24,157 nucleotides of DNA from Pelargonium nanum. Taxonomy: Eukaryota > Streptophyta > Magnoliopsida > Geraniales > Geraniaceae. Positions 10,094 to 20,459 of the stretch are shown piece by piece. Positions within the stretch are counted from its first letter, which is position 1; every line of letters starts with the position of its first letter. The notes beneath the pieces are model-generated. The model was not told the origin of the DNA and searched no databases. It saw nothing but the letters and a program-made list of their open reading frames with translations. The position numbers and the translations under genes were made by a program. Where the stretch lies: contig JAYMTF010001330.1 in the NCBI GenBank assembly GCA_036897485.1, positions 1 through 24,157 on the forward strand. Direction: 5' to 3'.

Positions 10094-10954
10094 AACTTTA
10101 TATATATATATATATATATGTTTGTTTGTATATTTCATTGGCAACTTCACGAACTAGAAATATGCCAAAATGGGAGGGTTTCAAGAAAGGACGGATCTAT
10201 TCACTCTGTTAAATGTTAATAACCGAGTCTGATGCGTCTCGCTAGGGATTTTCTGATTTTGGTTAGAATCGATGTGTTTCTGGATTTTCGTGTTATGTAA
10301 TGTTGTCGTGTTCACGTTAAGATTTGCTTATATTGGGATTTTACGTCATTTTGATGATCATGTTGCATGATATCGTCGTTTTCAGCTTTAGATTATGATT
10401 TGCATATGTGCATTTGTGATAACAAATTTGAGGTTTAAACTCGAAGACATTGGTGGTGATTCACATATAACTTTTATTAAAGAAAAAAAAACGTTCATTT
10501 TGGGACGAAGTGATTATATTGTTCTTTAATAGATAATGATGTAATGACGACCCAAAACACATATGGTACAACCATCCACCTGTGAATATTTGGCGCGAAG
10601 TGCCCGGTTTATAAGACATATTGTACACATGACATATTATGATTCGGCCAAATCGTCGATAAAATAATGATTTATACATTTTCCAAAGTTCACATCTCAA
10701 ATAAATGCCAAACTATTGTGAAAATCATACTAAATACAATAGTTTTGTGCCGTAAATCCTAATGCTGCATTGGCATAGAGATCTTGTGTGCATTGAACTG
10801 AAACAATGAACTCGTAAAGCCTATGAATCCACCAACAACTATTCAGATTAGTAAAATTCTGATCTGATATACATACAAGTGTTCAAATCAGAATTTTGCA
10901 CTTCTCGAATCACGGGATTCGTCATTTAAAAAGAAATGGACTTAATCCCTCAGG
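10094..10954. other. Convergent intergenic spacer with both 3' UTRs
   Basis: The spacer lies between the ABCI17 stop and the ORRM6-like stop, which face each other. A run of alternating TA at about 10099-10119 starts six bases after the ABCI17 TGA. The rest is moderately AT-rich with no domain-bearing frame. Polyadenylation signals of both genes must be here but cannot be assigned with confidence. Confidence 0.55.
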
Positions 10955-13515
10955 CTAGCTCGGGTTCTGTTTAGGCGCAGATCTCGGTTTTGCAACTTCC
11001 ACGAATATTACTCTGCCATCCAAAAACTTGAGGAAAAACGTTTTTGTTTAGCATCCCTTTGCTTCATTGCTAATATGCGAATTCAACATTAGCGTAGCAA
11101 TAATTTTCATTAAATGACTGACTCGTTTCTTTTGAAACTCTTGATTGCTACGAGAAATAGAAATCCATGTAGGCAACGCTCAGGTTAGATCGGGCAAATT
11201 TGCACTAAACCCACACATTTTGTACTAAAAACACGTGAAACCCGGCCCCAAACCTGCTCCCTCTTGCAGGTTTGATTCGAGTTAGACATTTTCAACCTTA
11301 ACCTAGAAAAACCCGACCCTAAACCTAAATCGTCAGCTCAACTTTGTGCTTAAGGGCATATATGACCATTTGGGAATTTGAATCCCAATTCGTTTTTCTT
11401 TTTCTCAGTATGGAATGAAAATGGACGAACAGAAATGCACGGTTCCTAATTTACACACAAAACACGAGAAATCTTGAAACAAGATTGAGCTTTTTTGTGA
11501 TGACGTGACGAAAACACTCAATACTGACCTTTCCATGCATTCCCGCGATGGCTTTTTGAGATTCCTCCTCAGTAGCATAACGGAGGAACGCAAATCCCCG
11601 TGGTCTGTTTGCAATCCTATCCATCACCAGATTGACTGCACGATAAAGAGATCAATCTTATTAGATGCTAAACAAAAGTCACAAAACGAAGAATTCAAGG
11701 ATAGGGCAACATATGCTAACCCGATGCTCACCTTCTACAAGCTGGCCAAAGTCTTTGAAGGCATTTCGCAAACTCTCTTCTGTGGTACGGAACGAGAGAC
11801 CTGCTTACAGAAGAACATATTTAGGAAATTTGTGAGCTAAGCATAAAATGCTAAGTTTCATTTGTCGCAAATTCAATATTCCATGAAAACCGCCCCAAAC
11901 CAAGAAGAGCAGATACAAGGTGTGTTAGTGAAACACAATGAAATAACTAATGTTCCGAAGAAAATTCACTTTTATTGAAATGTAGGGAAGTAAATGCTGA
12001 GAACCGATCAAGCAAGACTGAAAGAAAAATCAGCACACGAGGATTTATGTGGTTCGGCAAAGCAATTGTGTACGTCCACGGTAAGGAGATCTTTGTGATC
12101 CTACCCAGCTCGAACCCAGATTGGCCAGCGCCTATTGTGGTGAAAAGTGGACAGTTTTTGTGTATGTGCTGAGTGTGTGAATTCAAAGAAGAGAGATAAG
12201 TAGTACGAAAAAAGAATCAGACAACCATGACTAAAGCTGTCAATTCGTGTTGTAGCACGACACATGACATGAAAACGACACGAAATCAGCATGCTAGGGC
12301 TCACACATTTTGTAATCGTGTCGCGTTCGTGTTGGACCTCCAAAACACGCACGCACGATTAATTAGACATGTTGTGACACGCTCAACACACACTTAAGGG
12401 TATAATTGTAAATTAAATATGTTGGGTCGTGTCGTGTCGTGTCAAACATGTTTGTTAGTGTCATGTCAAACGTGTTGCTTCCATCGCGCATAATGTGTTT
12501 GGTCGTGTTCGTGTTAATTGTGTCATGTAGTGTTGACACGGCCCGTTTAGTTAATGTGTCATGTTCGAGTTCAACCATTCAACATATTACTAATCGTGAC
12601 ATGTTGGGTGTGCAGCACACACTCAACTTTCAGCATGACCCGCAAGCACGAATTGCCAACTAAAACATCCTATTGCTTTTGTTTTTGCTCTATCCATAAC
12701 ATAACTACAAACTATGCATTGCACGCTAGAGTAGCTTCCTGAGGTCAAAAACTACTTTTATTGCCAATTCTACCAAGTTAGTTGATAACCAAGACAAGAA
12801 CACTCAATAGCCAAACATTTCCACTTCCACTTTAATTTTCCAAGTTTGGGTTGCACAAAATATACCCAATCAATTTTCATGTCCGGTATGACAAATCTGC
12901 ACTAACCCACACATTTTACTCGTAAAACCCAAGATCCGATTCTCAACTGACACACATTTCAGGTCGGGATCAGGTTAGGCTTAGGCATTTCCAACTTGAT
13001 TCGTAACCCGAATTGCCAGTGTAGAGTCTCAGCCTATAACTCTTTGACCAACACTCATTACTCTCATTCTAAAATCACATTGTTCTCCAAATGATAATTT
13101 CAAAAATCCCCAAATCGTTCCCTATTCATCTCACCAAGAACAAACCCTAACAAATCGAACATTTCAACACCAAATTGAACAATCCGAAAATCACAAACAA
13201 AACATTCACAATTACACACAAAAAAGAGCAAAACCTAAGCTCACCACTAATGTAGAGCCTCGTCGAAGAAGAGGAAGTGCTTGGCGTCGCTGAAGAAGAC
13301 GCACAGGCCACCGCGAAACCAGGTCTAGGTCTGAGACTGAGCGACGAGAGTGAAGGAAATGGCCGTTTCCGTCTCGAACAACTGTTACTGAAACAAAGAG
13401 AAGAAGACGAAGAAGAAGCGTGCGTGAAGCTGAAGCAGTAATGGCGTTCTCTTGGTGTCTGAATTTGAATTTGGAAGAGAAAATCAACCGTTGCCGTTGT
13501 TGCTGCCATGGCCAT
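10955..13515 (-). CDS. ORRM6: Chloroplast-targeted RRM protein, ORRM6-like
   Basis: Exons on the minus strand: 13515-13245, 11800-11732, 11635-11529 and 11026-10955 (TAG). They total 519 nt and encode 172 aa; Arabidopsis ORRM6 is about 180 aa. Residues 1 to about 80 are rich in Ser, Arg and Thr, typical of a plastid transit peptide. One RRM follows: RNP2 LYISGL at 87-92, then RTTEESLRNAFKDFGQLVE, and RNP1 RGFAFLRY at 126-133; the last exon supplies FLDGRVIFVEVAKPR. Junction phases 1, 1 and 0 agree and all introns are GT-AG. The exons after the first are 69, 107 and 72 nt. Family knowledge: ORRM proteins are plastid or mitochondrial RNA C-to-U editing factors; ORRM6 acts on psbF and accD sites. 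A second ATG two codons in (13509) could also initiate. Other small plastid or mitochondrial single-RRM proteins are the alternative identity. Confidence 0.87.
11185..11345. repeat. Degenerate dispersed repeat in ORRM6-like intron 3
   Basis: The segment contains TTTGCACTAAACCCACACATTTT near 11200, closely matched by CTGCACTAACCCACACATTTT near 12896 in intron 1 of the same gene. Both continue with AAAACCC and a later ACATTTTCAACCT or GCATTTCCAACTT block. This indicates two copies of one non-coding repeat. Ends are not defined. Confidence 0.5.
11940..12215. repeat. Possible transposon relic in ORRM6-like intron 1
   Basis: This part of the 1444-bp intron contains GAGGATTTATGTGGTTCGGC near 12040 and TACGTCCACGG near 12071. 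I associate that wording with dispersed retroelement-derived repeats in many dicots. No gag, pol or long terminal repeat pair is visible, and both strands lack a domain-bearing frame. The class is uncertain. Confidence 0.35.
12236..12658. mobile_element. Non-autonomous DNA transposon (hAT-like MITE) in ORRM6-like intron 1
   Basis: A 423-bp element with imperfect terminal inverted repeats: GCTGTCAATTCGTG at 12236-12249, and CACGAATTGCCA at 12647-12658 reading inward on the other strand. ACTAAA flanks both sides (12230-12235 and 12659-12664) as a target-site duplication. The interior is packed with GTCGTG, ACACGAC and CGTGTC motifs in both orientations, including a triple GTGTC tandem near 12427-12441. 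No transposase is present. hAT elements usually make 8-bp duplications, so the superfamily is uncertain. Confidence 0.65.
12885..13020. repeat. Degenerate dispersed repeat in ORRM6-like intron 1
   Basis: The partner of the 11185-11345 repeat, sharing the GCACTAACCCACACATTTT block and the following AAAACCC and GGTTAGGC/CATTTCCAAC strings. It ends near CGAATTGCCAG, resembling the inner end of the 12236-12658 element, so the two repeats may be related. It is non-coding. Confidence 0.45.
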
Positions 13516-13735
13516 TTTCTGTTACCGAATTCGAGTCCAAATTTGAGTTGCTTTATCCAAAGAGGAGCTAGAGTTCATCGCTCGTGGGATGTCTGACACG
13601 TGGCCAAACTTAGATCTACGGTTCTGATTATCTTTAATTGTTTTTTAGTTTTATTTTCAGTGTTAGCATTTGATCGTTATATGACGCCGATTAATATGAC
13701 CAAAAGAACCACGAAAGTCTAATTATACTTTGCAG
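13516..13735. promoter_or_regulatory. Proximal upstream region of the ORRM6-like gene
   Basis: The gene reads leftward, so its promoter lies here. No clear TATA box is visible close to the start codon; TATA-less promoters are common for plastid housekeeping genes. A GACACGTGGCC string at 13594-13604 contains a CACGTG G-box core about 85 bp upstream of the ATG. Confidence 0.4.
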
Positions 13736-13919
13736 AGCCTCGACGAGGTGAACCTAAGTGGTGCACAGGCATGAAAGACGCACAAGGGCACGAGCGTACA
13801 CAAGATAATTCTTCGAATTCTATAGGGTGATTTTGATACATCAGAATAGGTTTACTATACTGCGCTCACATATTCTCCAAGTTCTCTCGAGCTGAGCTTG
13901 TCTCGACCAACTTCAAAAT

Positions 13920-14055
13920 TCTTAGAGGTGGACTATAACGTTGCGGTGCGAGGTCTTGCCTCAATTTTTCTAGTATGGTTTGGTTTTGCCAACATAAGGT
14001 CCTCGAGGTGGACCTTGGCGTTATAAGGCGAGGCATTTCCTTCAATTTGCATTTT
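13920..14055. repeat. Degenerate 80-bp direct repeat
   Basis: GAGGTGGAC at 13925-13933 recurs at 14005-14013. Each is followed by a GCGTT- or ACGTT-like block, GGYGCGAGG or AGGCGAGG, and TCAATTT. The spacing is 80 bp. The wider 13730-14170 region reads like relic transposon sequence, but no domain is recognisable on either strand. Confidence 0.5.
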
Positions 14056-14169
14056 CGGTCTATTAGATTGGGTGACTCCACCTTGATCAATTTAGTGGAA
14101 TAAACTTGCCTTGACTTTATTGGACGGAGCTTTTCGACTCAATTTTCAAAGACCAAGTGCACCTTGCTT

Positions 14170-14540
14170 TTGAGTGATTTGTTCATGCATTTTTTGAGAT
14201 GATCGGATTTAAGTACACACATAGACTTATCGTTAGTCTATTTTACTTATGAGAACTTTACTAGAATTTACAGTAAAAAATTGAGCAGATTTTATTGGGT
14301 TTAAGATTAGACGATAGTGATCTTTCATAACGTATGTCGAAGAAATGTTTGATTCGATACAAAATTAGGGTGAAAAATAACATAATTAGACTAAAATTAG
14401 AATAAATAACATTAAAATAAATTGTAAAAAAGGGATCAAATATATAATAGTTTTATGTCTAATCATTGCTCGACATGTGTGCCATCAAATAATTTAAGAT
14501 TGTTGTCTATGTCTAATCAGTGTATGCTGGCCAATGAAAA
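14170..14540. other. Intergenic AT-rich sequence, nothing recognised
   Basis: Non-coding sequence between the degenerate repeat and the G-box cluster. No open frame with domain features, no RNA gene and no clear repeat structure was seen on either strand. Confidence 0.5.
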
Positions 14541-14543
14541 GTG

Positions 14544-14670
14544 CCCACGTGGGATGGTCAAAGATTTATGTATTTAAGAAAGTACACGTGTCACAGTCAC
14601 AATGTCTTGTTACATCCTTATTGGTCACGTGTCATCTGACTAAAATAATCATCATTCATTAACGTGGCAA
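14544..14670. promoter_or_regulatory. Cluster of G-box/ABRE-like sites
   Basis: The palindrome CCCACGTGGG lies at 14544-14553, ACACGTGTC at 14584-14592 and TCACGTGTC at 14625-14633, with a half-site AACGTGGC at 14661-14668. Three CACGTG cores fall within 90 bp. Such spacing is typical of abscisic-acid response regions bound by bZIP (ABF/ABI5) or bHLH factors. The cluster is about 1.0-1.1 kb upstream of the ORRM6-like start and about 1.2 kb beyond the NAC stop, so the target is not obvious. Confidence 0.5.
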
Positions 14671-14892
14671 TGCTTGGAAAGCAAAGCCAATTTGATTATG
14701 ATCTAACTCAAAAGGGGGTGTGAATTAATTTTTGATTTTATGTGTTAGATGTGTTAATACGTGTGAGTTTACCTGCTCAAAATTTGTTCCATTATATTTC
14801 ATGTGACCCGAACCCATGAAAATGATTCACGAATTTTGAGAACTCGCAAGTTTTTTTTCTACTCGTAGATATACAAACAAGATCACAACATC
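14671..14892. other. Intergenic sequence, nothing recognised
   Basis: A short non-coding stretch between the G-box cluster and the 47-bp tandem repeat. No supported feature. Confidence 0.4.
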
Positions 14893-14986
14893 ACGCAACC
14901 GAGTGCCACATTTTGGCAACTCCCAATCTACCTAGCTTAACGCAACCGTGTGCGACATTTTGGCATTTCCCAATCTACCTAGCTTA
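14893..14986 (+). repeat. 47-bp tandem repeat, two copies
   Basis: Units at 14893-14939 and 14940-14986 match at 43 of 47 positions by my reading. Each begins ACGCAACCG and ends AATCTACCTAGCTTA. The start of a third unit (ACG) follows. No function is evident. Confidence 0.8.
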
Positions 14987-14989
14987 ACG

Positions 14990-15695
14990 AGATTAACAAC
15001 ATTATAGACACAATACGTCAAAGTGGGAAAAGGTTGCATGTATAAATAGGAGAAAACATATATATATGAGAAAGTTGCGCTTTCTATTTGGACTTAAATA
15101 CTCTCATGCACCGATCGATATACAAATCTACCTTGGACATTAGAGAAATTTTAATCGGGATAAAGCTTGTTTTGCGTGTTTGATGAACAAAAAGGATTAG
15201 ATTGGGAAGATATCCTTTAAGATCTCGAGTTTGAGTTTTTTTGTCGACGGTATGAGGTGAGATTTGTGGGGTGGGGTTTAGGGTGACACTTCCTTTGGGG
15301 AGTGAGAAACGTTGTTACTTCGAGTATGATGTCCCGTTGCTGATAAAAAAAATTGAGAAGATACTGAAATAGTATTGGAGGTCCATCAGGATTCAAAGAC
15401 GTACATCAACATCAAGTCAATCATCGAGACTATGTGTGGTTACTATTTTCTAACAACGGACAATTCTCATACAATCAACAACTATTTTGAGATGGAATAA
15501 CATAAAAAAAAAAGTAATATGACAACTATTTTCAAATTAAGTAAGTACTAATAATGAAATCAAATTTCTTCCATTTTATTCCACAGCATATAAACCAAAT
15601 CATCCTCATAGACAGAGGTTACAACCAAAATCCATATTCATTAACGTATAATCGACTCACAAGAGTCAACAACCCAAACCATAAAAAAAAATTAA
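14990..15695. other. Intergenic sequence, nothing recognised
   Basis: Moderately AT-rich DNA with a TATATATATGAG string near 15059 and no supported open frame or RNA gene. It probably holds the 3' end of the NAC transcript toward its right side, but no polyadenylation signal can be singled out. Confidence 0.5.
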
Positions 15696-15727
15696 CTACA
15701 CCCAATTAATTAGTTAATTAATTGTAG
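15696..15727. repeat. Inverted repeat downstream of the NAC gene
   Basis: CTAC (15696-15699) and AATTAATTA pair with TAATTAATT and GTAG (to 15727), forming an AT-rich hairpin with a small bulge. It is about 150 bp past the NAC stop codon and could lie in the 3' UTR of that minus-strand gene. The AATTAATT content makes chance pairing easy. Confidence 0.4.
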
Positions 15728-15875
15728 ATGATCCCCTAATATTAATGAACAAATTTTACAAAATAAAATAAACTTGTTGACTTATCCCATCGTGTTGTAT
15801 CTTATTTTTATATATAAAATGTATCAACTTGATTATGTAAATGTAATTACCATCATCGTCACCGTTACCAATGTA

Positions 15876-18694
15876 TTAATTTGTGAACGTGACACGAGAA
15901 GCATCTTCCGCAGTCATGGTAGGGTTAGAAGAGCACCATGCGTCATCGGTGATGAACTGCATCCACGAATCATCTTTATCTTCATCGTCCATGCACGATG
16001 ATGAAGCTGCCGGAAAAGGAACTTCCGGCGACATAGTTTCTTGATAATCGTTGATCACATGACCGTGCGAGGTCTCAATGAGCGTCAAGTTGTTACATTG
16101 TGCTTGCTCTTCTATTTCCGAGCAGATTCCATTTTTCTTGAATACACGACACAATGCGTATGAATCCTGTAACGAAATAAGTTTTGCTAACAAAAATTAA
16201 CGTATAAATTATAGTATTAACTTGCAAACAAATATAGATAAATTGTCATATATTTGTCAATGCGAAAACTAGCGTGCAACTAACATATACCAACTATGTT
16301 TTTGAAATAAAATTTAGCTTTTTAATATTGTACTTGCAACTAGTAAGTCATAAGAATGGTTTTAGAAGTGTACTGTGCTACAATAGCTCCCTTTTTATGA
16401 AGCAAAAAATAAAATAAAAATTATACAATGATGATTGAGTATCATAAAATGCAATATTCATTGTCTTATATTGGCATTTTGGAATAAAGCAAAAAGCAAC
16501 CAATATCATAAATCTTACACAAAGAAAGTGATGGATAGAGAGTTTGCTTTTTAGGGAGTTTTTATAAAGCTACTTATGGCTTAATAGCTAAAATTATTTT
16601 ATTTAATTGTGATTATAACTCACATTTATATTAATAGATTCTACATATATGCCAAGTCTCTAAATGAATAAATAAAAAGTGTAAGCATGAAAATATAATT
16701 ATACCATACAAACGTTAAAGAAATTGAAATTTTGAAAAATATTAAAATATGTTTTTGCTTTTGTCGAACTGTTTTTGCAAATTAATAAGTGCATAAATGC
16801 ATATTTGAGGACAATTGCTCCCATTTTCCGCTTCTTGAAGCTGTCTTTGGAAACAAGTGCGTATATACATATTCAATTATTTTTCGATACGTGACCTTTG
16901 CGGACTTGTTCGTATACCTAACAATATATTTTTATTTTATTAATTATTTTCTATCATGTTTCTCATTTAATAGTGAACAAAAATAATTTTTAATAACTTT
17001 CAAAAGGTTTTTTTTATTTAATAAAATGAATAGTAAAAAATGAGATGGACAATTTGGTCCATGAAAAATGGGTTGAGTGTCATATGGAGGATACTACTTT
17101 TGTCTCACTATATAGACATATTAAAGACAAAGTGAAACCTAAGATTTGTGACTTAAGAGATCTAAGACCATTGCAAGCAAAGAATATGCATCCAAATATT
17201 GAAACATTTATAAACAAATATAAAGCATTGCCAAGTCAAAAGTTGATGATAGGTATAGCTATAAAAATAAAATAGATATAAACAAACCAAAAAAGCCCTA
17301 ACTCTCCATGCAAGTCATGCACTTCTATTATCATGTTTAGACACTTGACATCATTTAGGTTTAATTCATAAACTTGTCATTAAATAATGTTTGCTTAAAA
17401 ATATTCTATAATGGACCTTTTTTTATGTGTTGTAAATGTGTAAAAGAAGATGGGGATCATGAAAAAACTATAAAACAAACAAAGAAAATGTATTTTTCTG
17501 GCATGGAAAAAATAAAGTGAATAAGATGTGTGTATATATAAATGTCAAATAATTTATTGTATATGTAGAGAGAGAAAAAAAGGGATCTTCACATTCAGCT
17601 TAATATATAAATTAAATACCTGAATTCCGGAAGTGTCTTCACATTCTTTATCATCTAGACGATACTCGTGCATAACCCAATCTGTTCGTATACCTTGAGG
17701 TGCTCGACCTCTGTAATATACTAATGTCTTCTTCATTCCGATAGCTCGACTCTGGCTCGTGACCCTCCGATCTTTTCCGGTGGATTTCCAGTATCCAGCA
17801 CGGGTTGCTCGATTTGTTCGAAACCCATTAGGGTATTTTCGGTCCCTTGGTCCAAAGAAGTACCATTCCGGATCTCTACTTGGTAAAAATGACTTGTCTG
17901 CAATTTTCAAGAAAAAAATGATGAGTGTATTTATTAGAGGCGACAATTTTGGACCTGAATTTATGATTCGTGAAAAACTATTCCTAATCCGATTCGCATA
18001 AGGGTGGGTTAACCATATTTCTTATATGAACACATAAAATAACGCTAGTGTATATATATGATCCACATTTCACCCCAAAAGTAATGGCTAAATTTGGTCA
18101 TTGCAAGTCATGTCGGCGTGAATAATCCGGTTTAATTCTATTTAAACTGGAAAAACTCTTACAAAGACGAGAAACTTGTTAGTTGTTATTATCAAATTTT
18201 GACGCATACAACTGCATTTTTAGAGTCTAGACACTAACTAGTGTTTTGAAGCCTATGCTTGTGAATTTTTTTATATAAAATACAATCACGAGGATGAGCT
18301 AACTTTATGTTATTGGTCCGGACATAATTGAGACGGCTCGTGACACTTACATTTGACTTACTAGTCAAGAAATCGACGTAGAGACACTTTACTCATCAAT
18401 ATCAGCGAACGCCATCTTTTAAAAAATAGACGACCATTACTATGACCTATTAACATGGTCGGTTTTCAACATATATACACGTGTACTCAACGTGTTAAAC
18501 ATAAGATGACGAAGAAGAAGATAATTAAGAGATTGACCTGATAGTTCCCAAGGCTCGCACTTGTAGAGATCAACCTCGGGAATGATGTCGAGTTCGATTT
18601 CCTGACCGTGGATTTTCCTCTTGAGATAGTAATTCACAAGCTCTTCGTCGGTCGGATGGAACCGGAAACCGGGAGGTAATCCGACCGGAGCCAT
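15876..18694 (-). CDS. NAC-domain transcription factor (ANAC057/ANAC028-like)
   Basis: Exons on the minus strand: 18694-18538, 17897-17620 and 16166-15876 (TAA). They total 726 nt and encode 241 aa. Introns of 640 and 1453 bp are GT-AG and phases agree. The NAC domain covers about residues 6-158. Subdomain A begins [20 protein letters not shown]; then [68 protein letters not shown] and YALCRVFKK follow in order. The 83-residue C-terminal tail is acidic and Ser-rich, with [19 protein letters not shown], a plausible activation region; no membrane anchor is seen. Start and length (about 246 aa in ANAC057) fit from memory, but ANAC028-like proteins share the same N-terminus. No miR164 site is visible. 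NAC factors act in the nucleus as DNA-binding dimers; this subgroup's exact role is not inferred here. The in-frame ATG at 18712 is a less likely start, since the family begins [10 protein letters not shown]. Confidence 0.93.
17045..17275 (+). other. Unrecognised 76-aa open frame inside NAC intron 2, opposite strand
   Basis: The frame runs from ATG at 17045 to TAG at 17273-17275 and encodes a charged, non-repetitive protein, including [20 protein letters not shown] and then [13 protein letters not shown]. Its composition differs from the surrounding AT-rich intron. I do not recognise the family. It may be a fragment of a captured or transposon-encoded gene, or a chance frame. It reads opposite to the NAC gene, so it is not an alternative NAC exon. 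No promoter or partner exon is evident. Confidence 0.3.
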
Positions 18695-18800
18695 TTCTAT
18701 TAATCTCCACAAATGTTCCGGCTAAGCTCTCCGGGCTGTTCTTTATGAGCTCTCTTACAAGGTACACAATGTTGAAGAAGAGAGAGATGTATATATAAAT
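18695..18800 (-). promoter_or_regulatory. NAC gene 5' leader and TATA box
   Basis: On the minus strand a TTTATATATACA string at about 18788-18799 lies roughly 95-105 bp upstream of the NAC ATG. It is followed downstream by a CTCTCTCTTCTTC leader-like tract. Position and order fit a core promoter with transcription starting near 18765. Confidence 0.55.
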
Positions 18801-19360
18801 TGATTCAAAGCAGCTTGTCTTTGTCTTTGGCTAAGCTTATTTTTCACTTTCTCTTTTGCAGATTCTCAGACAAATCATTTCTTGCTTCTTCTTTACAAAA
18901 AACCACCTATCAATTACACTTCTATGTATATGCTATTATTTTATACAACTTAATTGCTACATTTCATTTTTTTTTCATGAACACATTAGGTCAATAATTA
19001 GTCCAAATGAGTTTTTTTTTATAAAAAGAAAAATTGTACAAAGTGATGAGGCATATTATAAAATAAAAAATTGGTACAAATTAAATTAAGTTCAAAATAA
19101 TAATATTTGAAAACCGACCAAAAATATTCGGGTTTACGAGAACATAAATTGGACATGACCAACTTTTGGGTTGGGGGATTCTTGAAATATTGCAGTTTGG
19201 ATCATACAAATCCGCACATTTTAAATGCACAATCCAAATCAATGGCCCGAAAATTCGAATAAATCTACACCATTTTCGTGTTGAATTCAAGTTAATCTTT
19301 TCCAACCCTAAAATGAAAATTTTGACTCTAAATCAAAATCGTCACCACTAACGTTAGGTA
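18801..19360. other. Upstream region of the NAC gene, AT-rich, no gene
   Basis: AT-rich sequence with poly-T and poly-A runs. From about 19120 to 19345 it holds wording such as TTTGGGTTGGG and TCTTTTCCAACCCTAAAA that resembles the degenerate dispersed repeats in the ORRM6-like introns. No supported coding frame. Confidence 0.45.
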
Positions 19361-20162
19361 TGTCAACACTAGCATTGCACGATTATTAATTTCTGAGTTC
19401 AAAACATGTTTATTTCGTGTTGTAATTGTTTCATGTCACACATTAAAATCCGAATTATCAGTTATAGCGACATCGAATCATCAATATATCACCCCACTTG
19501 ATACACGTTTTGAGGTGGAAAAGGTTGTTTATGTACTCATCACTAGTGGTGTATATTGAAGAAACAACGTTTAAAATGGTGAAGCTTGTGGAAATATGGA
19601 CCGATCCACAAGTCGTAAAGTGAAAAAACATGGATCAATCAATCTATGGTCTTTTTCATTTATTATCTCCAACTTTTTGTGCAATAATTACACACCAAAT
19701 CTCTACTTAATTGGCCTCACTTTTTCTTCTTTGTTTTTGCATTGCCTCAACATTTTGCCATAACTAACTTCAATCTAATCATCTAACTGACCAAAAGGAA
19801 AAGAAGGCTCTCTTGTGGGAAGCTTTTTCAGAAGTTTGTGAGTGGGAAAAGAAGGTTAGATCCATCTCAATTCAACTCCATACCATTATAATAATCTATG
19901 TTGTTTACGAACTATGTTATTTTGTTTCGATCTGGTTCAAGTCGTATTTTTAAAAACTACTCCTGACCACTTTTTTATGTGCGAGATGAATCGTTAACAA
20001 TTGGGATTAGATAGTGATCACAGTCATGGATTTGGCTGAAACCAACACAAGTCAAACGAATCGGGCTAATGAATAAAACTATGGCTTCGTCATGTGTCTA
20101 GGTTGTGTTTTTGCATTTTGATGTTGTTTGAAAGGCACTTTGTCATTCCCACGTTCGCAATT
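19361..20162. other. Intergenic sequence without a supported gene
   Basis: No domain-bearing frame or RNA gene was found. GTGGGAAGCTTTTTCAGAAG at about 19815-19834 is imperfectly complementary to CTTCTGGAAAAAGCTCACCC at about 21171-21190, a weak long-range inverted match that could be chance. Confidence 0.45.
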
Positions 20163-20172
20163 GTGTTTGTGT

Positions 20173-20393
20173 AGAGCTAGCAATTGGGACTTGAACTCGT
20201 GGATACTCATAGCTCGATCCATATTTTTTCGAGTTCGGGGTGCATAAACTGGCATGGCCCGTGGAACCCGAAACTCGATTCAAAATTCGTAACTTGCACC
20301 CCTTTTGGGTCAGATTAGGCATTTCGAACTCAAACTTGAAAAGAAAAAAAAAGACAAGACCTTAATTGACCTGAAATTTGAATTGTCAGCTCT
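20173..20393. mobile_element. MITE-like element with target-site duplication
   Basis: A 221-bp element. The left terminus AGAGCTAGCAATT and the right terminus AATTGTCAGCTCT are near-perfect inverted repeats. Flanking sequences GTGTTTGTGT (20163-20172) and GTGTCTGTGT (20394-20403) match at 9 of 10 positions and look like a 9-10 bp target-site duplication, which would favour a Mutator-type element. The interior is non-coding. Terminus similarity links it to 8396-8583. Confidence 0.65.
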
Positions 20394-20459
20394 GTGTCTG
20401 TGTTTTGTTTAAAGTTTAGATTTTTGTTAAATGAGTCAACCCGAACACGCTTCGTTTAT

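Noticed and set aside
13866..14090. 74-codon minus-strand frame upstream of the ORRM6-like gene
   Set aside because: It covers the degenerate 80-bp repeat and has no domain or splice context; best read as relic repeat sequence.
17041..17062. Short inverted repeat ATGGAC/GTCCAT at the start of the NAC-intron ORF
   Set aside because: Six pairs with a 5-6 nt loop in AT-rich DNA is within chance expectation and has no partner feature.
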